From Methanobacteriota archaeon (GTDB lineage Archaea > Halobacteriota > Methanomicrobia > Methanomicrobiales > Methanocorpusculaceae), in assembly GCA_023396065.1 (NCBI GenBank), contig JAEWXF010000025.1:10895-74894 (forward strand): a stretch of DNA of 64,000 bases, in the 5' to 3' direction. The translations under genes and the position numbers were made by a program. Position 1 is the first letter of the stretch; each line of letters starts with the position of its first letter. Below are positions 16,848 to 24,924 of the stretch, in pieces. The notes beneath the pieces were generated by a model. It had not been told where the DNA came from. It saw only the letters and a program-made list of their open reading frames with translations, and ran no database searches.

Positions 16848-17492
16848 ATGGTAAAAATTCCCCCGATGCTTACCGATACGATTACCTGCGGTATTGCTTC
16901 GGTCGATAAAACCCTCTTTGCCGAGACCGGTCCCTGCCCCCATTGCGGAGGACGGCCAGGCCCGTATGACACGAAAGAAAAACATTACGCGACCATCCGG
17001 GAGGGTGATGCTACCCGGAAAATAACCGTTTTTGTCCGGAGGTTCCGCTGTACCTCCTGTGGGGCTCTCCTCTACGCGGACGAACCGTTTTACCCGGATA
17101 CCCGGCTTGGTTCTACCATTGTCGACCTTGCAATTGCGCTCTCACTGGTCAACACGTTTTCCCACGCGGCAGAACTCATCAATGGAATGGGTATCGAAAT
17201 TGACCGAGGTTCGGTCAGAAAATATGCACTCTCGACCCTGCCGGTTCCGGCGATTACCTTCTTTTACGGTCTGCCGCTTCCGGTCTCACTCTTTACTCTT
17301 ACCGGGCGGGCCGGTTCGCTCAATCCCGGCCCCGCACACGGGGCAGAAGTTCTCGCATCCAGTGGTTTTCCATCCGCATACCGGACACCTGCGGACCTCT
17401 CGGGAACGTCGCTTGCCCGCCAGAAGCAGAGGAAAGAACAAAAACAAAAAGAAAAACGGGAAGCCCAGCATCCAGCAGACGACCGTAAGTAA
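16848..17492 (+). CDS. Zinc-ribbon plus HTH-like protein, transposase-like N-terminal domain
   Basis: 214 residues from ATG 16848; a GTG lies 12 bases upstream and a TATA-like acatatacatt about 25 bases upstream of the ATG. A zinc ribbon is formed by CPHCGG and CTSCGA, followed by YPDTRLGSTIVDLAIALSL...SVRKYAL, a helical segment resembling the helix-turn-helix that follows zinc ribbons in some transposases. No DDE catalytic domain follows, so it is not a complete transposase. The last 207 bases lie antisense to the 17286-17534 zinc-ribbon gene; the C-terminal lysine-rich tail may be non-native readthrough. Function unknown, likely DNA-binding. Confidence 0.55.
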   Translation: MVKIPPMLTDTITCGIASVDKTLFAETGPCPHCGGRPGPYDTKEKHYATIREGDATRKITVFVRRFRCTSCGALLYADEPFYPDTRLGSTIVDLAIALSLVNTFSHAAELINGMGIEIDRGSVRKYALSTLPVPAITFFYGLPLPVSLFTLTGRAGSLNPGPAHGAEVLASSGFPSAYRTPADLSGTSLARQKQRKEQKQKEKREAQHPADDRK

Positions 17493-17534
17493 TACGGAAC
17501 CGGCAGCCAGTGCAAGGGATATGGGGAGCTTCAT
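17286..17534 (-). CDS. Small membrane zinc-ribbon protein coupled to mfnF
   Basis: 82 residues from ATG 17534, which overlaps the mfnF stop as ATGA. The N-terminal half is two hydrophobic helices (about residues 5-22 and 23-42). The C-terminal half carries CPVCGWKTTGCENFCPVCG, a compact zinc ribbon with an extra cysteine. Third gene of the methanofuran cluster mfnD-mfnF, so translation is coupled to that pathway, but no biochemical role is known for such a protein. A gene on the opposite strand overlaps it by 207 bases. The ATGA junction and conserved cysteine pattern argue that this frame is real. Confidence 0.68.
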   Translation of the reverse strand: MKLPISLALAAGSVLLTVVCWMLGFPFFFLFLFFPLLLAGKRRSREVRRCPVCGWKTTGCENFCPVCGAGIERTGPPGKSKE

Positions 17535-18451
17535 TGTCTGTGTTCTGCGAGCTGCCGTACGGCAAATGCCGGTAAGGCATCTGCAGGGATTTTGACTGCT
17601 GCGGTCAGATCGATACCCCTGACCAGCGGGGCAAACACCGGAGAGCCGATGCCGCCCACAAGAATGGTATCTGCCTTTGAGGCATCTGCCACGCGTTGGA
17701 CCGCCGTACATACCAGCGTCCGCTGGGCGTCCCAGAATGCATGTGCAACTGCTACCGCCCCGCCTTCCCCAATCTCTTCAAGATCGGCACACACTGTTCT
17801 TGCCAGACGGCGCAGGCATGCTTCGCGGCTGACGTTTTTTCCGTCGGGTGTCGCAGAGGTATACTCTGCATCCCCGATATGGCCGAGGACATAATGAGCA
17901 TCTCCGCTGCAGGCAAAGTACTCGGTTGAGAACGGGGTGGGTACTCCGTCAATCGTTGCAGAGTTTGCCAGCGTTGCGACCGGAGTCCGGAGCATTCCGG
18001 TGTATACCAGATATCCGTGCTGCAGCCGGAGCGTATCGGTCATGCCGGTCAGTTTTGCAAACTCTGCAAACGGGACAATATCGGCGGTTGTGCTGCCGAT
18101 ATCCAGCATCATTCCGTGTGGATATTTTGTCCGCAGCCAGTCGACCGAAGCAAGCCAGTTGGCCGCTGCAAGGTCCGGACATGCGTCTGCGTGAAATGCC
18201 CCGTCGGTTCCGTAGAACTGTGCGTCCGGAAAGGTTCTGCGGACAGCATTCACAATATAGCGAATTCCCTCCGCTTTATTGAAAAATCCGTCGGCAAGTT
18301 CGCCGCTCATGACGACTGCCGCATCTTCTCCGCGATATTCTGCCAGAATTTCAGCGAGGTTTGATTCCTGCCAGAGCGGGCAGTAGTGAATGTGGACGCC
18401 GGTATCGTCGACAACTTTCAGGTTTGCCCCGCCGACATCGATACCGATCAT
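17531..18451 (-). CDS. mfnF: MfnF, methanofuran biosynthesis coupling enzyme (hydantoinase/oxoprolinase-like)
   Basis: 306 residues of the H4MPT-linked C1-transfer-pathway / sugar-kinase-fold family. In Methanocaldococcus MfnF joins gamma-glutamyltyramine to the aminomethylfuran diphosphate, forming the core of methanofuran, the first C1 carrier of methanogenesis. Visible: the actin-like phosphate loop MIGIDVGGANLKVVDD at the N-terminus, MLDIGSTTADIVPF in the middle and ILVGGIGSP near the end. The start overlaps the mfnD stop as ATGA; the stop overlaps the zinc-ribbon gene in the same way. Assignment rests on family and on the neighbouring mfnD. Confidence 0.87.
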   Translation of the reverse strand: MIGIDVGGANLKVVDDTGVHIHYCPLWQESNLAEILAEYRGEDAAVVMSGELADGFFNKAEGIRYIVNAVRRTFPDAQFYGTDGAFHADACPDLAAANWLASVDWLRTKYPHGMMLDIGSTTADIVPFAEFAKLTGMTDTLRLQHGYLVYTGMLRTPVATLANSATIDGVPTPFSTEYFACSGDAHYVLGHIGDAEYTSATPDGKNVSREACLRRLARTVCADLEEIGEGGAVAVAHAFWDAQRTLVCTAVQRVADASKADTILVGGIGSPVFAPLVRGIDLTAAVKIPADALPAFAVRQLAEHRQ

Positions 18452-19353
18452 GGAACGGTAACTCCGCCCCGTTCGTCAAACACTGCAGTTTTGCCGTTGT
18501 AGTTGACCTTTTCCGGCGGAAGGCCGACGGTTGCCTTCAGGAGAATATCCGCGATTTCATCATCAACAACCTGAACAATGCCCGCAAGACTCATCGTCGG
18601 GCGGGGGTTGACGTCAACCACCCAGATCTTTTCACCGACGATCATGTCAATACCGATATATCCCTGACATCCAAGCCGTTCAATGGTCTTTTTGGCCACG
18701 TCGATCATCTCCTCCTCACGTTCCGGGTGAACCGGGGTTTCACCGCCCTCATAGATGAAGACACCGTCGGTTCCGGGATGAGAGTACTGACGGTTGATCG
18801 TCAGAAAGACGGGGGGCAGACCACTGTAGTATCCGCATGCTTCGCCGACAACACGGCTGCCGACGATACTGACGCTGTAGTGTTCTCCTTCAAGGTATTC
18901 GACGGACATTTCATCTTTCCCTGGCATCTCTCCGTCTTTTGCGATGCGGACGGCGACGGAACCTGCTCCTTTGACCGGTTTGATAACCCGTTTTCCCGGG
19001 AAGTCAGCGGGGACCTCTTTTGGGACGTCAATACCGATACTTGCGAGAATTTTTGCGGTCAGCCGTTTGTTTGCGCAGACAGCTATACTGGTACTGTCTG
19101 CTCCGAGATTATGGGTTGCAAGCTCCAGAGTATGGGTAAACCGGGAGAGCAGGACGTCCGGGGCGATGACCAGGCCGTAGTCACACTGCGGCGCGAGCCG
19201 TGCGATCTCTTCATTGAAGTCGCCGGACTTTGGCATGATCACGGTATGGCCAAGACGTTCAAAACTTTTCTGCAGTGCAGTTACCATGGCTTTTCCTTCC
19301 GGGGCAAGTGCCGGGTCATGCACTGTGGTATATTCGGCAATAAGCACCAACAT
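18448..19353 (-). CDS. mfnD: MfnD, tyramine-L-glutamate ligase (ATP-grasp)
   Basis: 301 residues with ATP-grasp features: KVIKPVKGAG-type nucleotide-binding stretch (RVIKPVKGAGSVAVRI), the SVEYLEGEHYSV loop, and the metal-binding C-terminal GIDMIV...WVVDVNPRPTMS (D, N). It ligates glutamate to tyramine to give gamma-glutamyltyramine, an early step in methanofuran synthesis. The adjacent mfnF encodes a later step, which strengthens both calls. First gene of a three-gene coupled operon transcribed leftward; divergent from surE, with about 110 bases between the starts. Length is as expected for the family. Confidence 0.88.
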   Translation of the reverse strand: MLVLIAEYTTVHDPALAPEGKAMVTALQKSFERLGHTVIMPKSGDFNEEIARLAPQCDYGLVIAPDVLLSRFTHTLELATHNLGADSTSIAVCANKRLTAKILASIGIDVPKEVPADFPGKRVIKPVKGAGSVAVRIAKDGEMPGKDEMSVEYLEGEHYSVSIVGSRVVGEACGYYSGLPPVFLTINRQYSHPGTDGVFIYEGGETPVHPEREEEMIDVAKKTIERLGCQGYIGIDMIVGEKIWVVDVNPRPTMSLAGIVQVVDDEIADILLKATVGLPPEKVNYNGKTAVFDERGGVTVP

Positions 19354-19464
19354 GATACTAATATACGCTTTTCCCGTTACATCAGGCTGCCGATTGGGAC
19401 AGCCGGAGAACCCGAAAGAGTATTACCATCAGGGATTGAACGTTATCAGCAGGAGAGTGCGGAT

Positions 19465-20259
19465 ATGGGACTGCGGCCAAAAATTCTTCTCACAAATGAT
19501 GATGGTGTAAATTCGGGCGGACTCTGGGCAGCATATGAGGCTCTGTCTGCGTTTGCGGATGTGACGGTTGTGGCGCCTGCGGTACAGCAGAGTGCGGTCG
19601 GCCGGTCGATTTCAATTTTTGAGCCGCTGCGGATGAATGAGGTTGTGGTAAACGGATACCGGGCCTGGGCGGTGGAGGGAAGGCCGACCGATTCGCTGCT
19701 GCTTGGCCTGTATGCATTGAAGATCGAGCCGGATCTGGTGGTCAGCGGGATCAATCTCGGAGAGAATATTTCATTTGAGTCGATTACGACGTCGGGGACG
19801 GTTGGAGCTGCGATGGAGGCGGCAAATCAGGGAGTGCCGTCCCTGGCATTTTCTCTGCAGATGAGCTGTCAGGGCGATAAGTTTACGGATCCCCGCTGTC
19901 ACAAGGGGGATTTTACTCAGGCAAAACATGTGGTGACTGAGATTGTCCGCCTGGTCCTGCGCTGCGGTCTGCCGAAAGGGAGTCATCTGCTGAATATCAA
20001 CATTCCTTCGGCTCCCATGCGGGGGTATGAGGTTACGATTCTGGGAGAGCGGCTGTTTGATACCAGTGTGGAAACGAGGATTGATCCCCGGGGGAAACCG
20101 TATTACTGGATTAACGGTGATCTGGTCTATGTTCCGGAGGAGCATTCGGATGTGACGGCTCTGCGGAACAATATGGTGTCAATAACACCGCTTACTCTGG
20201 ACAATACGGCTCACCGGTCCTGTGCGGAGCTGAAGGGTATGGTTGCGTCTCTGAGATGA
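19465..20259 (+). CDS. surE: 5'/3'-nucleotidase SurE
   Basis: 264 residues from ATG 19465, preceded by CAGGAGAG at a good distance. A much longer frame upstream is an artefact running antisense through mfnD. SurE dephosphorylates nucleoside monophosphates in the cytoplasm with a divalent metal. The metal site DD and N are in LLTNDDGVNSGGL and SGINLGEN; S of VVAPAVQQSAVGRS is also conserved, and SGTVGAAMEAANQGVPSLAFS is the family signature. Monocistronic, divergent from the methanofuran operon. Confidence 0.94.
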   Translation: MGLRPKILLTNDDGVNSGGLWAAYEALSAFADVTVVAPAVQQSAVGRSISIFEPLRMNEVVVNGYRAWAVEGRPTDSLLLGLYALKIEPDLVVSGINLGENISFESITTSGTVGAAMEAANQGVPSLAFSLQMSCQGDKFTDPRCHKGDFTQAKHVVTEIVRLVLRCGLPKGSHLLNINIPSAPMRGYEVTILGERLFDTSVETRIDPRGKPYYWINGDLVYVPEEHSDVTALRNNMVSITPLTLDNTAHRSCAELKGMVASLR

Positions 20260-20361
20260 GGCCGGACAGAATGGTTCGGGAAATTTTTGTTCGATGCGGC
20301 TTTTGGGACTGATGGGACATAAACGAAATCATTTCTTGGTAATACAACCAATAGGACATCA

Positions 20362-21090
20362 ATGCATCCAACCAGCTCCCCCCAAAAATCCGGTCTGCTG
20401 CCCGCGGCCTGTATCTATGCCTGGGAACTGGCACTGGCATCCGAACGGCCCGATGGATTTCAGACGCCGTTTGGCACATTTTCCCCGAACATCTACCTCA
20501 CCGGGACTCTGACCGAAAAAACCGTCAGAAACCAGAAAATATCTGCCCTCCGGGTAAGTGATCCGACCGGCGTATTTCCGGTAAGCATGAACTGGCAGAA
20601 TACATCCCTCATGCACCAGGCAGAAACTCTGGACATCCCGTCATTTATCGCAGTATTTGGAACCGTCAGATTCCGCCGGTCTGCAGGGACCATCCTCACC
20701 GAAATACAGCCGGAACTCATCAGAACGGCCGACAGAACCACACGGGACCAGTGGCTCCGCAGCGCCGCTGAATCAGCACTCCTGCGACTCGAACAGCTGC
20801 CCTCCTCCCCGAAACGACATGAATTTGCCGGACTCATCCTCCATGCCCTGGAAAATATCAAAGAACATCAGCCGCCCCGGAGTCCGGAAACAGCTCCGGC
20901 TCTCTCCGATGAACAACTGCTCAACATCATCACCGAGCTCTCCGGCAAAAAAGGAGCCATGATCGCAGATGTCATCTCCCGGGCTGTAACCCTCGGAATG
21001 ACCGAAACCACTGCGAAAGCAGCCCTCGCACGCCTCATGGAGGAGGGCGAGTGCTATACACCCACCACAGAACTCATCAAAGTTGCCTGA
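20362..21090 (+). CDS. RPA-associated OB-fold protein (COG3390, Rpap-like)
   Basis: 242 residues. An N-terminal OB-fold region (about 35-125: NIYLTGTLTEKTV, ALRVSDPTGVFPVSMNW, AVFGTVRFR) is followed by a linker and a C-terminal winged-helix-like segment (LLNIITELSGKKGAMIADVI...LMEEGECYTP). This arrangement matches the archaeal RPA-associated proteins, which act with single-strand DNA-binding RPA in replication and repair. Usually it sits next to an RPA gene; here the upstream gene is surE, but the downstream phosphoesterase also found in such operons is present two bases after the stop. Start ATG 20362 has roughly 100 bases of upstream non-coding DNA. Confidence 0.8.
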   Translation: MHPTSSPQKSGLLPAACIYAWELALASERPDGFQTPFGTFSPNIYLTGTLTEKTVRNQKISALRVSDPTGVFPVSMNWQNTSLMHQAETLDIPSFIAVFGTVRFRRSAGTILTEIQPELIRTADRTTRDQWLRSAAESALLRLEQLPSSPKRHEFAGLILHALENIKEHQPPRSPETAPALSDEQLLNIITELSGKKGAMIADVISRAVTLGMTETTAKAALARLMEEGECYTPTTELIKVA

Positions 21091-21092
21091 TT

Positions 21093-21851
21093 ATGCATCC
21101 GGAATTTTATGAAAACGGACCTGCCATCCTCATCGAACGTTCCGTACGGACCCTTGTCATTGCTGATCCCCACTTCGGGGTAGAAGCAGATCTTCACCGG
21201 CATGGTATCCATTTTCCCAGTGCCACTGCATCCCGGCTTTCCCGACTCCTTTCCATCATCGATGAAAGCGATCCGGACTATCTGGTGGTACTGGGTGATC
21301 TCAAACACATGATCCCTTATGTTACCTACCAGGAAAAGCAGGAAGTCCCCGGCGTTCTCAAACAGATCCGTGAACGAACCGAGTTCCGGCTTGCTCCCGG
21401 GAATCATGATACCGGTCTTGAACCATATCTCAAGCCGGAAGAACTTCTTCCGATGAACGGCGCAGTTATCGACGGCTGCGGATATATGCACGGTCATACC
21501 GTTCCTGCCCCGGATCTGGCAGGCTGTCTTATCCTCTGTGGTCATCATCACCCGGTTGTCAATATCTATGATGACGTCGGCTGTGCCCTCCGGGGAACAC
21601 CCGGGTATCTGCTCGCAGAAGTTGATCCTGCTCCTCTCAGCCTCCCCAAGACCGCTGATCCCACCCGGATTCTCCTGGTCCCTGCATTCTATGAGCTTGC
21701 CGGCGGTATGGACGTCCGGCTGATTCCGGGAAACAAAATATCCCCGGTTGCCCGGGCCATCCGAACCGATACTGCTGAGGTGTTTCTCAAAGACGGGACA
21801 TACGTGGATACCTGGGAAGATCTCCTGCCTGATCCGGGTGAGAGAGTATGA
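21093..21851 (+). CDS. COG1407 metallophosphoesterase (Rpe-like)
   Basis: 252 residues. Calcineurin-like phosphoesterase motifs are visible: ADPHFGVE (D-x-H), VVLGDLKH (GD-x-x-H), APGNHDTGL (GNHD) and ILCGHHHPVV (GH-x-H). It probably hydrolyses a phosphodiester or phosphomonoester with two metals; substrate unknown. In haloarchaea the family member encoded with rpa1 and rpap1 is called Rpe. ATG at 21093 lies two bases after the previous stop; a longer frame starting inside the previous gene is less likely. It overlaps the helicase start as ATGA, so this is a coupled rpap-phosphoesterase-lhr operon, most likely for DNA repair. Confidence 0.88.
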   Translation: MHPEFYENGPAILIERSVRTLVIADPHFGVEADLHRHGIHFPSATASRLSRLLSIIDESDPDYLVVLGDLKHMIPYVTYQEKQEVPGVLKQIRERTEFRLAPGNHDTGLEPYLKPEELLPMNGAVIDGCGYMHGHTVPAPDLAGCLILCGHHHPVVNIYDDVGCALRGTPGYLLAEVDPAPLSLPKTADPTRILLVPAFYELAGGMDVRLIPGNKISPVARAIRTDTAEVFLKDGTYVDTWEDLLPDPGERV

Positions 21852-24562
21852 ATACCGCCGACATCGCTGCGGTTCGGGAAACACTTCATCCGAAACTTCA
21901 GGCGGCTCTGGATACACGCGGATTTGATGAGTTCTCTGAAATTCAGATACGGGCTGTTCCCGAACTTATCCGGGGGACAAATGCCGTCCTTATTGCGCCC
22001 ACCGGGACGGGTAAAACCGAAAGCGCGCTTTTGCCAATCTTTCATCAGCTGCTGACCAGACCCCATCCTCCCGGCTTTTCCGCCCTCTATATCACACCGC
22101 TCCGTTCCCTCAACCGGGATATGATGAACCGGCTGGAATGGTGGGGTCATGAGCTTGGGCTGAAGATTTCCGTCCGCCACGGTGATACCACGCAGGGAGA
22201 CCGCCGCAAACAGGCGGTCCATCCGCCTGACCTCCTGATTACCACTCCGGAAAGTCTGCAGGCCATGATGATGGGAAAAGTTCTCAGAAAGCATCTCGCG
22301 GGCGTTCGGTATGTGGTCATTGATGAGATTCACGAGCTTGCCGGCGGGAAGCGCGGCAGTCAGCTTTCTGTAGGACTGGAACGGATCGCAGAACTTTCCG
22401 GTGAGTTTCAGAGAATCGGTATTTCCGCAACCGTTGGAAATCCTGAGACGATCGGGCAGTTTCTCTGCGGCAAACGTCCCTACACGATCGTTCAGGTGCC
22501 GGTTGCAAAAACCCTGGACCTCACCGTCCGGTTCGCCGGGGAATCCTTTGGGGATCAGACGAAACTCATTGAAAAGTGCATAGACTCCCACACGTCCACT
22601 CTGGTTTTTACGAACACCCGCAGTGTCGCAGAGGCGATTGGCCACGCACTCCGCAGCCGGGGTGATATTGATGTTCACCATGGTTCTCTTTCCCGGGAGG
22701 TCAGGGTGGATGCGGAGGACCGGTTCCGTGAAGGGCTGACCCGCGGTATGATCTGTACCAGTTCTATGGAACTTGGCATTGACATCGGCCATGTGGATCA
22801 TGTGATACAGTTTAACTCTCCGCGTGAAGTGGCGCGGCTGATCCAGAGAACCGGCAGGGCAGGCCATCAGCTGCATGCGACGTCCCGGGGAACGATTCTT
22901 GCGACCGGTTTTGACGACTGCATCGAGTCCATGGTCATCGTCCGCAAAGCCATGGCCAACGAGCCGGAGAAGGTCCGGCCCCATATCAATGCAGCAGACG
23001 TCATAGCAAATCAGATCGCCGCACTTGCGGTAGAGCGGGGCGAAATTCCGATCACGAAAATTGAAGAAATCTTCTCCCGGAGTTACTGTTTTGCCGATGC
23101 GGGGCCGTTGATTCGGGATGTGATTGCCCAGATGGAGAAGCATTATCTGGTCCGGACTGAGGGGGATATGCTGATTACCAAGGCCCGGGCACGGAAGTAT
23201 CTTTCTCTGAATTTATCTATGATTTCTGACGAGAAGAAGAGTTTTGTCTTCGATGTGGTTTCCCGAAAGCCGGTCGGTACGCTGGATGAATCGTTTGTTA
23301 TCAGCTGGATATCTTCAGGCGCGGTTTTTGTGGCACGTGGTCAGATGTGGCGCGTCTTAGACATTGATGAGGACCGGATTATGGTTGAGCCGGCAAAGAA
23401 TGCGAAGGGCGAGCTACCGTCATGGGAGGGGGAACAGATTCCGGTGCCGTTTACGGTTGCGATGGAGGCAGGACAGCTGCGGCGGGAACGAAATTTTTCC
23501 GCATACCGGGCTGATTCGCGTTCGGTTGCATTCTCTGAGAAAATCCTTGCTGAGATGCAGAAGAATCGTTCGGTTGTTGCAACTGATCGTGTGATCGTGC
23601 TGGAGGATGCGGATGAAGGAGTCGTCGTCAACCTTTGCGGCGGTCACAAAGTGAATGAGGCTCTCGGCCGGGTACTTTCGATTCTCCTGTCGGCACGGTA
23701 CGGGACCTCGGTTGGCATTGAGACAAATGCGTACCGGATTCTGCTGCGGCTGCCGAAGTTCCTGCGCGCGCCTGACGTCGAAGAGGTCCTTCTCTCCCTG
23801 GAACCGGATCATGTGGAGGCGATTTTAACCCTCGCTCTCAAAAAAACGGCTCTGTATAAGTGGAAGCTGGTGCAGGTCGCAAAGAAGTTCGGGGCAATTG
23901 ATGCGGATGCGGATTATGAGAAGATCAGCATACATCGTCTGATGGATCTTTTTGACGGGACCGTGGTGGAGAGGGAGGCATTTCGTGAGCTGTTTTTTTC
24001 GAATATGGATGTTGCCGGTGCCCGGGAGGTTCTGGAACGGCTGAGAGATCACAAAATGGAGACTACAACCAGCCGGCTGAGTATTATCGGAGCTGAGGGT
24101 CTCTTCACCGGGCGGGATGTGATTGTGCCGCCGGGCGAGGATCAGGCGATTCTTGCCAGTGTGAAGCATCGGATTGCTGAGCAGGATATCATTCTTGCCT
24201 GTATGCACTGTAAAAAATGGAAAAGCCGGACAAAGGTGGGTCGTGTGCCGGATCAGCCGCAGTGTCCGGTCTGCGGGGCACGGCTGATTGCGGCGCTGAA
24301 ACCCTATGATGAACCGATGTATGCGGCACTGAATAAGGCAAAGAAAACCACTGAGGAAAAAGATGCGGCGGCACGGATGCTGCGCAACGCCAATATGGTG
24401 CTTTCCAGCGGAAAGCGTGCCGTTATCGCTCTTGCCGGCCGCGGTGTGGGGCCGGAGGCTGCGGCGCGGATTCTGAATACTTTTGCTCAGGGAGATACCT
24501 TTTACCGGGAAATTCTCAAAGAGGAACGGAAGTTTGTCCAGACTCACCGGTTCTGGAAATAA
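21848..24562 (+). CDS. lhr: Lhr-type superfamily 2 helicase
   Basis: 904 residues. It unwinds DNA or DNA-RNA hybrids with ATP, typically 3'-5', and is linked to repair. Motifs: Q-like FSEIQIRAVPEL, Walker A APTGTGKTE near residue 50, LYITPLRSLNRD, TTPES, DEIHE (DEAD/H box) near residue 158, ISATVGN, VFTNTRS, TGRAGH (motif VI). The C-terminal 500 residues contain the Lhr winged-helix and beta-barrel regions and, near residues 785-815, a zinc site CMHCKKW...CPVCGAR. The tail FAQGDTFYREILKEERKFVQTHRFWK is typical of archaeal Lhr. ATGA-coupled to the phosphoesterase. A hairpin with T-run about 50 bases after the stop could end the transcript. Confidence 0.92.
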   Translation: MNTADIAAVRETLHPKLQAALDTRGFDEFSEIQIRAVPELIRGTNAVLIAPTGTGKTESALLPIFHQLLTRPHPPGFSALYITPLRSLNRDMMNRLEWWGHELGLKISVRHGDTTQGDRRKQAVHPPDLLITTPESLQAMMMGKVLRKHLAGVRYVVIDEIHELAGGKRGSQLSVGLERIAELSGEFQRIGISATVGNPETIGQFLCGKRPYTIVQVPVAKTLDLTVRFAGESFGDQTKLIEKCIDSHTSTLVFTNTRSVAEAIGHALRSRGDIDVHHGSLSREVRVDAEDRFREGLTRGMICTSSMELGIDIGHVDHVIQFNSPREVARLIQRTGRAGHQLHATSRGTILATGFDDCIESMVIVRKAMANEPEKVRPHINAADVIANQIAALAVERGEIPITKIEEIFSRSYCFADAGPLIRDVIAQMEKHYLVRTEGDMLITKARARKYLSLNLSMISDEKKSFVFDVVSRKPVGTLDESFVISWISSGAVFVARGQMWRVLDIDEDRIMVEPAKNAKGELPSWEGEQIPVPFTVAMEAGQLRRERNFSAYRADSRSVAFSEKILAEMQKNRSVVATDRVIVLEDADEGVVVNLCGGHKVNEALGRVLSILLSARYGTSVGIETNAYRILLRLPKFLRAPDVEEVLLSLEPDHVEAILTLALKKTALYKWKLVQVAKKFGAIDADADYEKISIHRLMDLFDGTVVEREAFRELFFSNMDVAGAREVLERLRDHKMETTTSRLSIIGAEGLFTGRDVIVPPGEDQAILASVKHRIAEQDIILACMHCKKWKSRTKVGRVPDQPQCPVCGARLIAALKPYDEPMYAALNKAKKTTEEKDAAARMLRNANMVLSSGKRAVIALAGRGVGPEAAARILNTFAQGDTFYREILKEERKFVQTHRFWK

Positions 24563-24612
24563 CTCCGGACGCTTTCGTGAAAAAACCGCGAATAGCACAA
24601 ATAGCGCGAATA

Positions 24613-24635
24613 AAAAATCGCCAAAGGCGATTTTT
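24613..24635 (+). terminator. Hairpin-T terminator after lhr
   Basis: A ten-base perfect stem (aaaaatcgcc/ggcgattttt) with a three-base loop ends in T5. It would also work in the opposite direction. Confidence 0.5.
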
Positions 24636-24810
24636 GTCACCCGGAATTTGTCAGTTGGTCAAAACGGACGGGACGAGCGGGATAGGAGATCATGAAAACA
24701 AGCCAGATGCTGCTGTATCTCACTCTATCTGACAATCCCAAGTCAAAGACTTGGACGGCACACAAGCCCAAAGGACTTGCACGCAAATCCCGATTCGAAA
24801 GAACGGTGAT

Positions 24811-24833
24811 AAAAATCGCCTTTGGCGATTTTT
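24811..24833 (-). terminator. Hairpin terminator downstream of tbp
   Basis: Same perfect ten-base stem as at 24613-24635 with the loop complementary (ttt). Symmetrical, so it may act on either strand; it lies about 90 bases past the tbp stop. Confidence 0.4.
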
Positions 24834-24924
24834 TTATTCGCGGTTTTCACACGAAGACGTCTGCAGGGACAGCCACTCCGCACCCACCCCGGCATCGTGG
24901 AAATTATTCAAAAAAAGGTATTTC

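Larger units (their letters stand above)
24575..24855. repeat. MITE-like element with imperfect inverted repeats
   Basis: The left arm (24575-24641) and the reverse complement of the right arm (24805-24855) share the series TCGTG, GAAAACCGCGAAT, AAAAATCGCCAAAGGCGATTTTT and TCACC almost base for base; the left arm has about 18 extra bases (agcacaaatagcgcgaat). The arms flank about 163 bases without a credible gene. Each arm contains its own short hairpin. It may be a small non-autonomous transposon, or a pair of bidirectional terminators of common origin. Confidence 0.55.

Noticed and set aside
18361..20259. A 632-codon plus-strand frame ending in SurE
   Set aside because: Its first 368 codons lie antisense to mfnD and have no family character; the SurE part starts at 19465 with its own ribosome site.
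21689..23143. A 484-codon minus-strand frame
   Set aside because: Antisense to the phosphoesterase and Lhr helicase genes, both of which have full motif sets.
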